From: Hippophae tibetana
Lineage: Eukaryota > Streptophyta > Magnoliopsida > Rosales > Elaeagnaceae
Length of the DNA stretch: 64,000 bases
Assembly: GCA_037013495.1 (NCBI GenBank)
Contig: CM072801.1
Location: forward strand, 31,918,001-31,982,000
Reading direction: 5' to 3'
The notes under the pieces were generated by a model. The model did no database searches. It saw only the letters and a list, made by a program, of their open reading frames with translations, and was not told the DNA's origin. The position numbers and the translations under genes are program-made. Below are positions 36,801-49,980 of the stretch, in pieces; the first letter of the stretch is position 1, and each line of letters opens with the position of its first letter.

Positions 36801-37561
36801 TATATGTTTTCTATGAGCAACCTATTTTTGCTTTTGAAAGAAACAATAGAGCTACTGCATTTCGTAGTTTCAAGAAAAACTAGGTTATTAATATCGGTGG
36901 CAATATTAAACTATTGTGACTTTTAATTTGTGCATCAAAATGACTCTTGTACTGTATCAAATTGTAGCTATTCGATTCCTAAAAACACACTACAAGAATA
37001 GTTTAGTTATCAGCATTTTTTTACCCCAAAATTACTATGTTCACACTACTTGTCGACCGCTAAAAGATAGGTGGCATCTCATTGAGTTGTAATCTTTTCT
37101 TGTCCTTTCTAGTTCCAATTTGTTCATCTTAACCCATTTAAGAGCAATTTACTCATTCTTAATCCTTTGAGTTCCTAGGTTGTCCGCCTAAAGTTTCGCA
37201 TCATTTGGTATCAAAGCCTTTGTTTCTGAAAATATGTTATCTATCTTCTTATATTTATTTTTTGAATTGTACATTTAAAAACACTTTGTCCATTTAATTT
37301 GCTTTGCTTTCATAAGTAACAAACCACAAAGAAATATAGATACTTGTATAACAAGTCTTGTGTTTTCTTACAATTTTGTAGTCATTATTTTGTGTGTCGA
37401 CTAAATTTCCTAGATTTATTTAATTCTTTGTACCTTTTTCTTGTTATATGTTTTCTATGAGCAACCTATTTTTGCTTTTGAAAGAAACAATAGAGCTACT
37501 GCATTTCGTTGTTTCAAGAAAAACTAGGCTATTAATATAGGTGGAAATATTAAAATATTAT

Positions 37562-38207
37562 AACTTTTAATTCGTGCATCGAAATGACTATTATAATGTA
37601 TCAAATCGTAGCTCTTTTGATTTCAAAAAACACACTGCAAGAATATTTTAGTTATCAACATTGTTTTACCCCAAATATACTATGTTTACACTACTTGCTG
37701 ACCTCTAAACGATAGGTGGCATCTCATTGCGTTGTAATCTGTTCTTGTCCTTTCTGGTTCCAATTTGTTTATCTGAACCCATTTAAAAGCAATTTACTCA
37801 TTCTTAATCCTTTGAGTTCCTAGGTTGTCCGCCTAAAGTTTCGCATCATTTGGTATCAAAGCCTTTGTTGCTTAAAATATGTTATCTATCTTCTTATATT
37901 TATTTTTTGAATTCTACATTTAAAAACACTTTGTCCATTTTATTTTCCTTGCTTTCATAAGTAACAAACCACAAAGAAATAAAGATATTTGTATAACAAG
38001 TCTTGTGTTTTCTTACAATTTTGTAGTCATTATTTTTGTCTTTCGAATTAATTTCCTAGGTTTATTTAAATTCTTTGTACCTTTTTCTAGTTTTATGTTT
38101 TCTGTGTGTAACCTATTTTTACTTTTAAAAGAAACAATAGAGCTACTGCATTTCGTTGTTTCAAGAAAAACTAGGCTATTAATATAGGTGGCAATATTAA
38201 ATTGTTA
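37562..38207 (+). repeat. Single-unit tandem duplication (646 bp), copy 1
   Basis: The stretch with GTTTGTTGCTTAAAATATG, CTTTTTCTAGTTTTATG, GTGTGTAACC and TATTTTTACTTTTAAAAG is repeated at an offset of 646 bp in the next unit. The markers CTAGTTTTATG and TTTTTACTTTT are rare elsewhere in the window. It is the smallest clear block copy seen here. Edges are good to about 30 bp. Confidence 0.8.
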
Positions 38208-38853
38208 TAACTTTTAATTCGTGCATCGAAACGACTATTATAATGTATCAAATCGTAGCTCTTTTGATTTCAAAAAAACACTGCAAGAATATTTTAGTTA
38301 TCAACATTGTTTTACCCCAAATATACTATGTTTACACTACTTGCTGACCTCTAAACGATAGGTGGCATCTCATTGCGTTGTAATCTGTTCTTGTCCTTTC
38401 TGGTTCCAATTTGTTTATCTGAACCCATTTAAAAGCAATTTACTCATTCTTAATCCTTTGAGTTCCTAGGTTGTCCGCCTAAAGTTTCGCATCATTTGGT
38501 ATCAAAGCCTTTGTTGCTTAAAATATGTTATCTATCTTCTTATATTTATTTTTTGAATTCTACATTTAAAAACACTTTGTCCATTTTATTTTCCTTGCTT
38601 TCATAAGTAACAAACCACAAAGAAATAAAGATATTTGTATAACAAGTCTTGTGTTTTCTTACAATTTTGTAGTCATTATTTTTGTCTTTCGAATTAATTT
38701 CCTAGGTTTATTTAAATTCTTTGTACCTTTTTCTAGTTTTATGTTTTCTGTGTGTAACCTATTTTTACTTTTAAAAGAAACAATAGAGCTACTGCATTTC
38801 GTTGTTTCAAGAAAAACTAGGCTATTAATATAGGTGGCAATATTAAATTGTTA
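38208..38853 (+). repeat. Single-unit tandem duplication (646 bp), copy 2
   Basis: Copy of the preceding unit with its own small changes (GAAACGACTATT and a shortened CAAAAAAACACTGC). It passes into C3-type sequence (CATCAAAATGACTC) by 38872, so the junction with C3 is chimeric. Confidence 0.8.
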
Positions 38854-41800
38854 TAACTTTTAATTCGTGCATCAAAATGACTCTTGTACTGTATCAAATT
38901 GTAGCTATTCGATTCCTAAAAACACACTACATGAATAGTTTAGTTATCAGCATTTTTTTCCCCAAAATTACTATGTTCACACTACTTGTCGACCCCTAAA
39001 AGATAGGTGGCATCTCATTGAGTTGTAATCTTTTCTTGTCCTTTCTAGTTCCAATTTGTTCATCTTAACCCATTTAAAAGCAATTTACTCATTCTTAATC
39101 CTTTGAGTTCCTAGGTTGTCCGCCTAAAGTTTCGCATCATTTGGTATCAAAGCCTTTGTTTCTGAAAATATGTTATCTATCTTCATATATTTATTTTTTG
39201 AATTTTACATTTAAAAAAACTTTGTCCATTTAATTTGCTTTGCTTTCATAAGTAACAAACCACAAAGAAATATAGATATTTGTATAACAAGTCTTGTGTT
39301 TTCTTACAATTTTGTAATCATTATTTTGTCTTTCGACTTAATTTCCTAGATTTATTTAATTCTTTGTACCTTTTTCTTGTTATATGTTTTCTATGAGCAA
39401 CCTATTTTTGCTTTTGAAAGAAACAATAGAACTACTGCATTTCGTAGTTTCAAGAAAAACTAGGTTATTAATATCGGTGGCAATATTAAACTATTGTGAC
39501 TTTTAATTCGTACATCAAAATGACTCTTTTACTGTATCAAATTGTAGCTATTCGATTCCTAAAAACACACTACAAGAATAGTTTAGTTATCAGCATTTTT
39601 TTACCCCAAAATTACTATGTTTACACTACTTGCCGACCGCTAAAAGATAGGTGGCATCTCATTGCGTTGTAATCTGTTCTTGTCCTTTCTAGTTCCAATT
39701 TGTTCATCTTAACCCATTTAAAAGCAATTTACTCATTCTTAATCCTTTGAGTTCCTAGGTTGTCCGCCTAAAGTTTCGCATCATTTGGTATCAAAGCCTT
39801 TGTTGCTTAAAATATGTTATCTATCTTCTTATATTTATTTTTTGAATTGTACATTTAAAAACACTTTGTCCATTTTATTTTCCTTGCTTTCATAAGTAAC
39901 AAACCACAAAGAAATAAAGATATTTGTATAACAAGTCTTGTGTTTTCTTACAATTTTGTTGTCATTATTTTTGTCTTTCGAATTAATTTCCTAGGTTTAT
40001 TTAAATTCTTTGTACCTTTTTCTTGTTTTATGTTTTCTATGAGAAACCTATTTTTGCTTTTGAAAGAAACAATAGAGCTACTGCATTTCGTAGTTTCAAG
40101 AAAAACTAGGTTATTAATATCGGTGGCTATATTAAACTATTGTGACTTTTAATTCGTGCATCAAAATGACTCTTGTACTGTATCAAATTGTAGCTATTCG
40201 ATTCCTAAAAACACACTACATGAATAGTTTAGTTATCAGCATTTTTTTCCCCAAAATTACTATGTTCACACTACTTGTCGACCGTTAAAAGATAGGTGGC
40301 ATCTCATTGAGTTGTAATCTTTTCTTGTCCTTTCTAGTTCCAATTTGTTCATCTTAACCCATTTAAAAGCAATTTACTCATTCTTAATCCTTTGAGTTCC
40401 TAGGTTGTCCGCCTAAAGTTTCGCATCATTTGGTATCAAAGCCTTTGTTTCTGAAAATATGTTATCTATCTTCTTATATTTATTTTTTGAATTGTACATT
40501 TAAAAACACTTTGTCCATTTAATTTGCTTTGCTTTCATAAGTAACAAACCACAAAGAAATATAGATACTTGTATAACAAGTCTTGTGTTTTCTTACAATT
40601 TTGTAGTCATTATTTTGTCTGTCGACTTAATTTCCTAGATTTATTTAATTCTTTGAACCTTTTTCTTGTTATATGTTTTCTATGAGCAACCTATTTTTGC
40701 TTTTGAAAGAAACAATAGAGCTACTGCATTTCGTTGTTTCAAGAAAAACTAGGCTATTAATATAGGTGGCAATATTAAATTGTTATAACTTTTAATTCGT
40801 GCATCGAAATGACTATTATAATGTATCAAATCGTAGCTCTTTTGATTTCAAAAAACACACTGCAAGAATATTTTAGTTATCAACATTGTTTTACCCCAAA
40901 TATACTATGTTTACACTACTTGCTGACCTCTAAACGATAGGTGGCATCTCATTGCGTTGTAATCTGTTCTTGTCCTTTCTGGTTCCAATTTGTTCATCTT
41001 AACCCATTTAAAAGCAATTTACTCATTCTTAATCCTTTGAGTTCCTAGGTTGTCCGCCTAAAGGTTTCGCTTAATTTTGTATCAAAGCCTTGGTTGTTGA
41101 AAATATGGTATCTATCTTCATATATTTATTTTTTGAATTTTACATTTAAAAAAACTTTGTCCATTTAATTTGCTTTGCTTTCATAAGTAACAAACCACAA
41201 AGAAATATAGATATTTGTATAACAAGTCTTGTGTTTTCTTACAATTTTGTAATCATTATTTTGTCTTTCGACTTAATTTCCTAGATTTATTTAATTCTTT
41301 GTACCTTTTTCTTGTTATATGTTTTCTATGAGCAACCTATTTTTGCTTTTGAAAGAAACAATAGAATACTGCATTTCGTAGTTTCAAGAAAAACTAGGTT
41401 ATTAATATCGGTGGCAATATAAAACTATTGTGACTTTTAATTCGTGCATCAAAATGACTCTTTTACTGTATCAAATTGTAGCTATTCGATTCCTAAAAAC
41501 ACACTACAAGAATAGTTTAGTTATCAGCATTTTTTTACCCCAAAATTACTATGTTTACACTACTTGCCGACCGCTAAAAGATAGGTGGCATATCATTGCG
41601 TTGTAATCTGTTCTTGTCCTTTCTAGTTCCAATTTGTTCATCTTAACACATTTAAAAGCAATTTACTAATTCTTAATCCTTTGAGTTCCTAGGTTGTCCG
41701 CCTAACGTTTGGCATCATTTGGTATCATAGCCTTGGTTGCTGAAAATATGGTATCTATCTTCTTTTATTTATTTTTTGAATTCTACATTTAAAAAAACTT

Positions 41801-43516
41801 TGTCCATTTAATTTGCTTTGCTTTCATAAGTAACAAACCACAAAGAAATATAGATATTTGTATAACAAGTCTTGTGTTTTCTTAGAATTTTGTAATCATT
41901 ATTTTGTCTTTCGACTTAATTTCCTAGATTTATTTAATTCTTTGTACCTTTTTCTTGTTATATGTTTTCTATGAGCAACCTATTTTTGCTTTTGAAAGAA
42001 ACAATAGAGCTACTGCATTTCGTAGTTTCAAGAAAAACTAGGTTATTAATATCGGTGGCAATATTAAACTATTGTGACTTTTAATTCGTGCATCAAAATG
42101 ACTCTTGTACTGTATCAAATTGTAGCTATTCGATTCCTAAAAACACACTACAAGAATAGTTTAGTCATCAGCATTTTTTTACCCCAAAATTACTATGTTT
42201 ACACTACTTGCCGACCGTTAAAAGATAGGTGGCATCTCATTGAGTTGTAATCTTTTCTTGTCCTTTCTAGTTCCAATTTTTTCATCTTAACCCATTTAAA
42301 AGCAATTTACTCATTCTTAATCCTTTGAGTTCCTAGGTTGTCCGCCTAAAATTTGGCATCATTTGGTATCAAAGCTTTTGTTGCGGAAAATATGTTATCT
42401 ATCTTCTTATATTTATTTTTTGAATTGTACATTTAAAAACACTTTTTCCATTTAATTTAATTTGCTTTCATAAGTACAAAACCACAAAGAAATATAGATA
42501 TTTGTTTAACAAGTCTTGTGTTTTCTTACAATTTTGTAGTCATTATTTTGTCTGTCGACTTAATTTCCTAGATTTATTTAATTCTTTGAACCTTTTTCTT
42601 GTTATATGTTTTCTATGAGCAACCTATTTTTGCTTTTGAAAGAAACAATAGAGCTACTGCATTTCGTAGTTTCAAGAAAAACTAGGTTATTAATATCGGT
42701 GACAATATTAAACTATTGTGACTTTAAATTCGTGCATCAAAATGACTCTTGTACTGTATCAAATTGTAGCTATTCGATTCCAAAAAACACACTACAAGAA
42801 TAGTTTAGTTATCAGCATTTTTTTACCCCAAAATTACTATGTTTACACTACTTGCCGACCGCTAAAAGATAGGTGGCATCTCATTGAGTTGTAATCTTTT
42901 CTTCTCCTTTCTAGTTCCAATTTTTTCATCTTAACCCATTTAAAAGCAATTTACTCATTCTTAATCCTTTGAGTTCCTAGGTTGTCCTCCTAACATTTGG
43001 CATCATTTGGTATCAAAGCCTTTGTTGCTGAAAATATGTTATCTATCTTCTTATATTTATTTTTTGAATTGTACATTTAAAAACACTTTGTCCATTTAAT
43101 TTAATTTGCTTTCATAAGTAAAAAACCACAAAGAAATATAGATATTTGTATAACAAGTCTTGTGTTTTCTTACAATTTTGTAGTCATTATTTTGTCTGTC
43201 GACTTAATTTCCTAGATTTATTTAATTCTTTGAACCTTTTTCTTGTTATATGTTTTCTATGAGCAACCTATTTTTGCTTTTGAAAGAAACAATAGAGCTA
43301 CTGCATTTCGTAGTTTCAAGAAAAACTAGGTTATTAATATCGGTGGCAATATTAAACTATTGTGACTTTTAATTCGTGCATCAAAATGACTCTTGTACTG
43401 TATCAAATTGTAGCTATTCGATTCCTAAAAACACACTACAAGAATAGTTTAGTTATCAGCATTTTTTTACCCCAAAATTACTATGTTCACACTACTTGTC
43501 GACCGCTAAAAGATAG

Positions 43517-44140
43517 GTGGCATCTCATTGAGTTGTAATCTTTTCTTGTCCTTTCTAGTTCCAATTTGTTCATCTTAACCCATTTAAAAGCAATTTACTC
43601 ATTCTTAATCCTTAGAGTTCCTAGGTTGTCCGCCTAAAGTTTCGCATCATTTGGTATCAAAGCCTTTGTTGCGGAAAATATGTTATCTATCTTCTTATAT
43701 TTATTTTTTGAATTGTACATTTAAAAACACTTTGTCCATTTAATTTAATTTGCTTTCATAAGTAACAAACCACAAAGAAATATAGATACTTGTATAACAA
43801 GTCTTGTGTTTTCTAACAATTTTGTAGTCATTATTTTGTCTGTCGACTTAATTTCCTAGATTTATTTAATTCTTTGTACCTTTTTCTTGTTATATGTTTT
43901 CTATGAGCAACCTATTTTTGCTTTTGAAAGAAACAATAGAGCTACTGCATTACGTTGTTTCAAGAAAAACTAGACTATTAATATCGGTGGCAATATTAAA
44001 TTGTTATAACTTTTAATTCGTGCATCGAAATGACTATTATAATGTATCAAATCGTAGCTCTTTTGATTTCAAAAATCACACTGCAAGAATATTTTAGTTA
44101 TCAACATTGTTTTACCCCAAATATACTATGTTTACACTAC
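43517..44140 (+). repeat. Domain III segment copied 3223 bp downstream, copy 1
   Basis: Rare markers CCTTAGAG (43610), TTCTAACAAT (43811), GCATTACGTTG and AAAAATCACA (44071) all recur 3223 bp (five units) downstream. The segment covers a C3 unit passing into a C1 unit. The ends are minimal estimates. Confidence 0.72.
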
Positions 44141-44161
44141 TTGCTGACCTCTAAACGATAG

Positions 44162-46110
44162 GTGGCATCTCATTGCGTTGTAATCTGTTCTTGTCCTTTC
44201 TGGTTCCAATTTGTTTATCTTAACCCATTTAAAAGCAATTTACTCATTCTTAATACTTTGAGTTCCTAGGTTGTCCGCCTAAAGGTTTCGCTTAATTTTG
44301 TATCAAAGCCTTGGTTGTTGAAAATATGGTATCTATCTTCATATATTTATTTTTTGAATTTTACATTTAAAAAAACTTTGTCCATTTAATTTCCTTTGCT
44401 TTCATAAGTAACAGACCACAAAGATATATAGATATTTGTATAACAAGTCTTTTGTTTTCTTACAATTTTGTAATCATTATTTTATCTTTCGACTTAATTT
44501 CCTAGATTTATTTAATTCTTTGTACCTTTTTCTTGTTATATGTTTTCTATGAGCAACCTATTTTTGCTTTTGAAAGAAACAATAGAACTACTGCATTTCG
44601 TAGTTTCAAGAAAAACTAGGTTATTAATATCGGTGGCAATATTAAACTATTGTGACTTTTAATTCGTGCATCAAAATGACTCTTTTACTGTATCAAATTG
44701 TAGCTATTCGATTCCTAAAAACACACTACAAGAATAGTTTAGTTATCAGCATTTTTTTACCCCAAAATTACTATGTTTACACTACTTGCCGACCGCGAAA
44801 AGATAGGTGGCATCTCATTGCGTTGTAATCTGTTCTTGTCCTTTCTAGTTCCAATTTGTTCATCTTAACCCATTTAAAAGCAATTTACTCATTCTTAATC
44901 CTTTGAGTTCCTAGGTTGTCCGCCTACCGTTTGGCATCATTTGGTATCAAAGCCTTTGTTGCTGAAAATATGTTATCTATCTTCTTATATTTATTTTTTG
45001 AATTGTACATTTAAAAACACTTTGTCCATTTAATTTAATTTGCTTTCATAAGTAAAAAACCACAAAGAAATATAGATATTTGTATAACAAGTCTTGTGTT
45101 TTCTTACAGTTTTGTAGTCATTATTTTGTCTGTCGACTTAATTTCCTAGATTTATTTAATTCTTTGTACCTTTTTCTTGTTATATGTTTTCTATGAGCAA
45201 CCTATTTTTGCTTTTGAAAGAAACAATAGAGCTACTGGATTTCGTAGTTTCAAGAAAAACTAGGTTATTAATATCGGTGGCAATATTAAACTATTGTGAC
45301 TTTTAATTCGTGCATCAAAATGACTCTTGTACTGTATCAAATTGTAGCTATTCGATTCCTAAAAACACACTACAAGAATAATTTTGTTATCAGCATTTTT
45401 TTACCCCAAAATTACTATGTTCACACTACTTGTCGACCGCTAAAAGATAGGTGGCATCTCATTGAGTTGTAATCTTTTCTTGTCCTTTCTAGTTCCAATT
45501 TGTTCATCTTAACCCATTTAAAAGCAATTTACTCATTCTTAATCCTTTGAGTTCCTAGGTTGTCCGCCTAAAGTTTCGCATCATTTGGTATCAAAGCCTT
45601 TGTTGCTGAAAATATGTTATCTATCTTCTTATATTTATTTTTTGAATTGTACATTTAAAAACACTTTGTCCATTTAATTTGCTTTGCTTTCATAAGTAAC
45701 AAACCACAAAGAAATATAGATACTTGTATAACAAGTCTTGTGTTTTCTAACAATTTTGTAGTCATTATTTTGTCTGTCGACTTAATTTCCTAGATTTATT
45801 TAATTCTTTGTACCTTTTTCTTGTTATATGTTTTCTATGAGCAACCTATTTTTGCTTTTGAAAGAAACAATAGAGCTACTGCATTACGTTGTTTCAAGAA
45901 AAACTAGGCTATTAATATCGGTGGCAATATTAAATTGTTATAACTTTTAATTCGTGCATCGAAATGACTATTATAATGTATCAAATCGTAGCTCTTTTGA
46001 TTTCAAAAAACACACTGCAACAATATTTTAGTTATCAGCATTGTTTTACCCCAAAATTACTATGTTCACACTACTTGCTGACCGCTAAAAGATAGGTGGC
46101 ATCTCATTGA
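44162..46110 (+). repeat. Six-unit (3870-bp) higher-order repeat, copy 1 matched part
   Basis: Units 44162 (C1), 44807 (C2), 45451 (C3) and 46096 (mosaic C1) match 48032, 48677, 49321 and 49966 at exactly 3870 bp. Shared rare markers are ACAGACCACAAAGATATATA (44411 and 48281), GTCTTTTGTTTTC, GACCGCGAAAAG (44791 and 48661) and GCCTACCGTTTGG. Parts of the C3 unit differ between copies, so the match is itself mosaic. Confidence 0.75.
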
Positions 46111-46130
46111 GTTGTAATCTTTTCTTGTCC
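46036..46130 (+). other. Conversion-like C3 patch inside a C1 unit
   Basis: The flanks are C1 (GATTTCAAAAAACAC before; CTGGTTCCAATTTGTTTATC after). Between them C3 markers appear (TATCAGCA, CAAAATTACTATGTTCAC, GACCGCTAAAAG, TTGAGTTGTAATCTTTTC), interleaved with C1 bases at ATTGTTTTACC and TTGCTGACC. The same patch is at 49905-50000, carried there by the 3870-bp copy. Confidence 0.75.
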
Positions 46131-46739
46131 TTTCTGGTTCCAATTTGTTTATCTTAACCCATTTAAAAGCAATTTACTCATTCTTAATCCTTTGAGTTCC
46201 TAGGTTGTCCGCCTAAAGTTTCGCATCATTTGGTATCAAAGCCTTTGTTGCTTAAAATATGTTATCTATCTTCTTATATTTATTTTTTGAATTGTACATT
46301 TAAAAACACTTTGTCCATTTAATTTAATTTGCTTTCATAAGTAAAAAACCACAAAGAAATATAGATATTTGTATAACAAGTCTTGTGTTTTCTTACAATT
46401 TTGTAGTCATTATTTTGTCTGTCGACTTAATTTCCTAGATTTATTTAATTCTTTGAACCTTTTTCTTGTTATATGTTTTCTATGAGCAACCTATTTTTGC
46501 TTTTGAAAGAAACAATAGAGCTACTGCATTTCGTAGTTTCAAGAAAAACTAGGTTATTAATATCGGTGGCAATATTAAACTATTGTGACTTTTAATTCGT
46601 GCATCAAAATGACTCTTGTACTGTATCAAATTGTAGCTATTCGATTCCTAAAAACACACTACAAGAATAGTTTAGTTATCAGCATTTTTTTACCCCAAAA
46701 TTACTATGTTCACACTACTTGTCGACCGCTAAAAGATAG

Positions 46740-47363
46740 GTGGCATCTCATTGAGTTGTAATCTTTTCTTGTCCTTTCTAGTTCCAATTTGTTCATCTTA
46801 ACCCATTTAAAAGCAATTTACTCATTCTTAATCCTTAGAGTTCCTAGGTTGTCCGCCTAAAGTTTCGCATCATTTGGTATCAAAGCCTTTGTTGCGGAAA
46901 ATATGTTATCTATCTTCTTATATTTATTTTTTGAATTGTACATTTAAAAACACTTTGTCCATTTAATTTAATTTGCTTTCATAAGTAACAAACCACAAAG
47001 AAATATAGATACTTGTATAACAAGTCTTGTGTTTTCTAACAATTTTGTAGTCATTATTTTGTCTGTCGACTTAATTTCCTAGATTTATTTAATTCTTTGT
47101 ACCTTTTTCTTGTTATATGTTTTCTATGAGCAACCTATTTTTGCTTTTGAAAGAAACAATAGAGCTACTGCATTACGTTGTTTCAAGAAAAACTAGGCTA
47201 TTAATATCGGTGGCAATATTAAATTGTTATAACTTTTAATTCGTGCATCGAAATGACTATTATAATGTATCAAATCGTAGCTCTTTTGATTTCAAAAATC
47301 ACACTGCAAGAATATTTTAGTTATCAACATTGTTTTACCCCAAATATACTATGTTTACACTAC
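46740..47363 (+). repeat. Domain III segment copied 3223 bp downstream, copy 2
   Basis: Carries CCTTAGAG (46833), TTCTAACAAT (47034), GCATTACGTTG and AAAAATCACA (47294). The C1 unit that follows differs from its counterpart (CTTTGAG preceded by AATC rather than AATA), so the match ends about there. Confidence 0.72.
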
Positions 47364-48031
47364 TTGCTGACCCCTAAACGATAGGTGGCATCTCATTGCG
47401 TTGTAATCTGTTCTTGTCTTTTCTGGTTCCAATTTGTTTATCTTAACCCATTTAAAAGCAATTTACTCATTCTTAATCCTTTGAGTTCCTAGGTTGTCCG
47501 CCTAAAGTTTCGCATCATTTGGTATCAAAGCCTTTGTTGCTTAAAATATGTTATCTATCTTCTTATATTTATTTTTTGAATTGTACATTTAAAAACACTT
47601 TGTCCATTTTATTTTCCTTGCTTTCATAAGTAACAAACCACAAAGAAATAAAGATATTTGTATAACAAGTCTTGTGTTTTCTTACAATTTTGTAGTCATT
47701 ATTTTTGTCTTTCGAATTAATTTCCTAGGTTTATTTAAATTCTTTGTACTTTTTTCTTGTTTTATGTTTTCTATGTGTAACCTATTTTTTCTTCTAAAAG
47801 AAACAATAGAGCTGCTGCATTTCGTTGTTTCAAGAAAAACTAGGCTATTAATATAGGTGGCAATATTAAATTGTTATAACTTTTAATTCGTGCATCGAAA
47901 TGACTATTATAATGTATCAAATCGTAGCTCTTTTGATTTCAAAATACACAGTGCAAGAATATTTTAGTTATCAACATTGTTTTACCCCAAATATACTATG
48001 TTTACACTACTTGCTGACCTCTAAACGATAG

Positions 48032-49980
48032 GTGGCATCTCATTGCGTTGTAATCTGTTCTTGTCCTTTCTGGTTCCAATTTGTTTATCTTTACCCATTT
48101 AAAAGCAATTTACTCATTCTTAATACTTTGAGTTCCTAGGTTGTCCGCCTAAAGGTTTCGCTTAATTTTGTATCAAAGCCTTGGTTGTTGAAAATATGGT
48201 ATCTATCTTCATATATTTATTTTTTGAATTTTACATTTAAAAAAACTTTGTCCATTTAATTTCCTTTGCTTTCATAAGTAACAGACCACAAAGATATATA
48301 GATATTTGTATAACAAGTCTTTTGTTTTCTTACAATTTTGTAATCATTATTTTATCTTTCGACTTAATTTCCTAGATTTATTTAATTCTTTGTACCTTTT
48401 TCTTGTTATATGTTTTCTATGAGCAACCTATTTTTGCTTTTGAAAGAAACAATAGAACTACTGCATTTCGTAGTTTCAAGAAAAACTAGGTTATTAATAT
48501 CGGTGGCAATATTAAACTATTGTGACTTTTAATTCGTGCATCAAAATGACTCTTTTACTGTATCAAATTGTAGCTATTCGATTCCTAAAAACACACTACA
48601 AGAATAGTTTAGTTATCAGCATTTTTTTACCCCAAAATTACTATGTTTACACTACTTGCCGACCGCGAAAAGATAGGTGGCATCTCATTGCGTTGTAATC
48701 TGTTCTTGTCCTTTCTAGTTCCAATTTGTTCATCTTAACCCATTTAAAAGCAATTTACTCATTCTTAATCCTTTGAGTTCCTAGGTTGTCCGCCTACCGT
48801 TTGGCATCATTTGGTATCAAAGCCTTGGTTGCTGAAAATATGGTATCTATCTTCTTATATTTATTTTTTGAATTCTACATTTAAAAAAACTTTGTGCATT
48901 TAATTTGCTTTGCTTTCATAAGTAACAAACCACAAAGAAATATAGATATTTGTATAACAAGTCTTGTGTTTTCTTAGAATTTTGTAATCATTATTTTGTC
49001 TTTCGACTTAATTTCCTAGATTTATTTAATTCTTTGTACCTTTTTCTTGTTATATGTTTTCTATGAGCAACCTATTTTTGCTTTTGAAAGAAACAATAGA
49101 ACTACTGCATTTCGTAGTTTCAAGAAAAACTAGGTTATTAATATCGGTGGCAATATTAAACTATTGTGACTTTTAATTCGTGCATCAAAATGACTCTTGT
49201 ACTGTATCAAATTGTAGCTATTCGATTCCTAAAAACACACTACAAGAATAGTTTAGTTATCAGCATTTTTTTACCCCAAAATTACTATGTTCACACTACT
49301 TGCCGACCGCTAAAAGATAGGTGGCATCTCATTGAGTTGTAATCTTTTCTTGTCCTTTCTAGTTCCAATTTGTTCATCTTAACCCATTTAAAAGCAATTT
49401 ACTCATTCTTAATCCTTTGAGTTCCTAGGTTGTCCACCTAAAATTTGGCATCATTTGGTATCAAAGCCTTTGTTGCGGAAAATATGTTATCTATCTTCTT
49501 ATATTTATTTTTTGAATTGTACATTTAAAAACACTTTGTCCATTTAATTTAATTTGCCTTCATAAGTAACAAACCACAAAGAAATATAGATACTTGTATA
49601 ACAAGTCTTGTGTTTTCTAACAATTTTGTAGTCATTATTTTGTCTATCGACTTAATTTCCTAGATTTATTTAATTCTTTGTACCTTTTTCTTGTTATATG
49701 TTTTCTATGAGCAACCTATTTTTGCTTTTGAAAGAAACAATAGAGCTACTGCATTACGTTGTTTCAAGAAAAACTAGGCTATTAATATCGGTGGCAATAT
49801 TAAATTGTTATAACTTTTAATTCGTGCATCGAAATGACTATTATAATGTATCAAATCGTAGCTCTTTTGATTTCAAAAAACACACTGCAAGAATATTTTA
49901 GTTATCAGCATTGTTTTACCCCAAAATTACTATGTTCACACTACTTGCTGACCGCTAAAAGATAGGTGGCATCTCATTGA
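48032..49980 (+). repeat. Six-unit (3870-bp) higher-order repeat, copy 2 matched part
   Basis: This is the downstream partner of the previous entry. It is followed by two C1-type units in a row (49966, 50613), whereas copy 1 is followed by mosaic C1, C3 and then C1. Unit content therefore changed after the copy was made. Confidence 0.73.
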
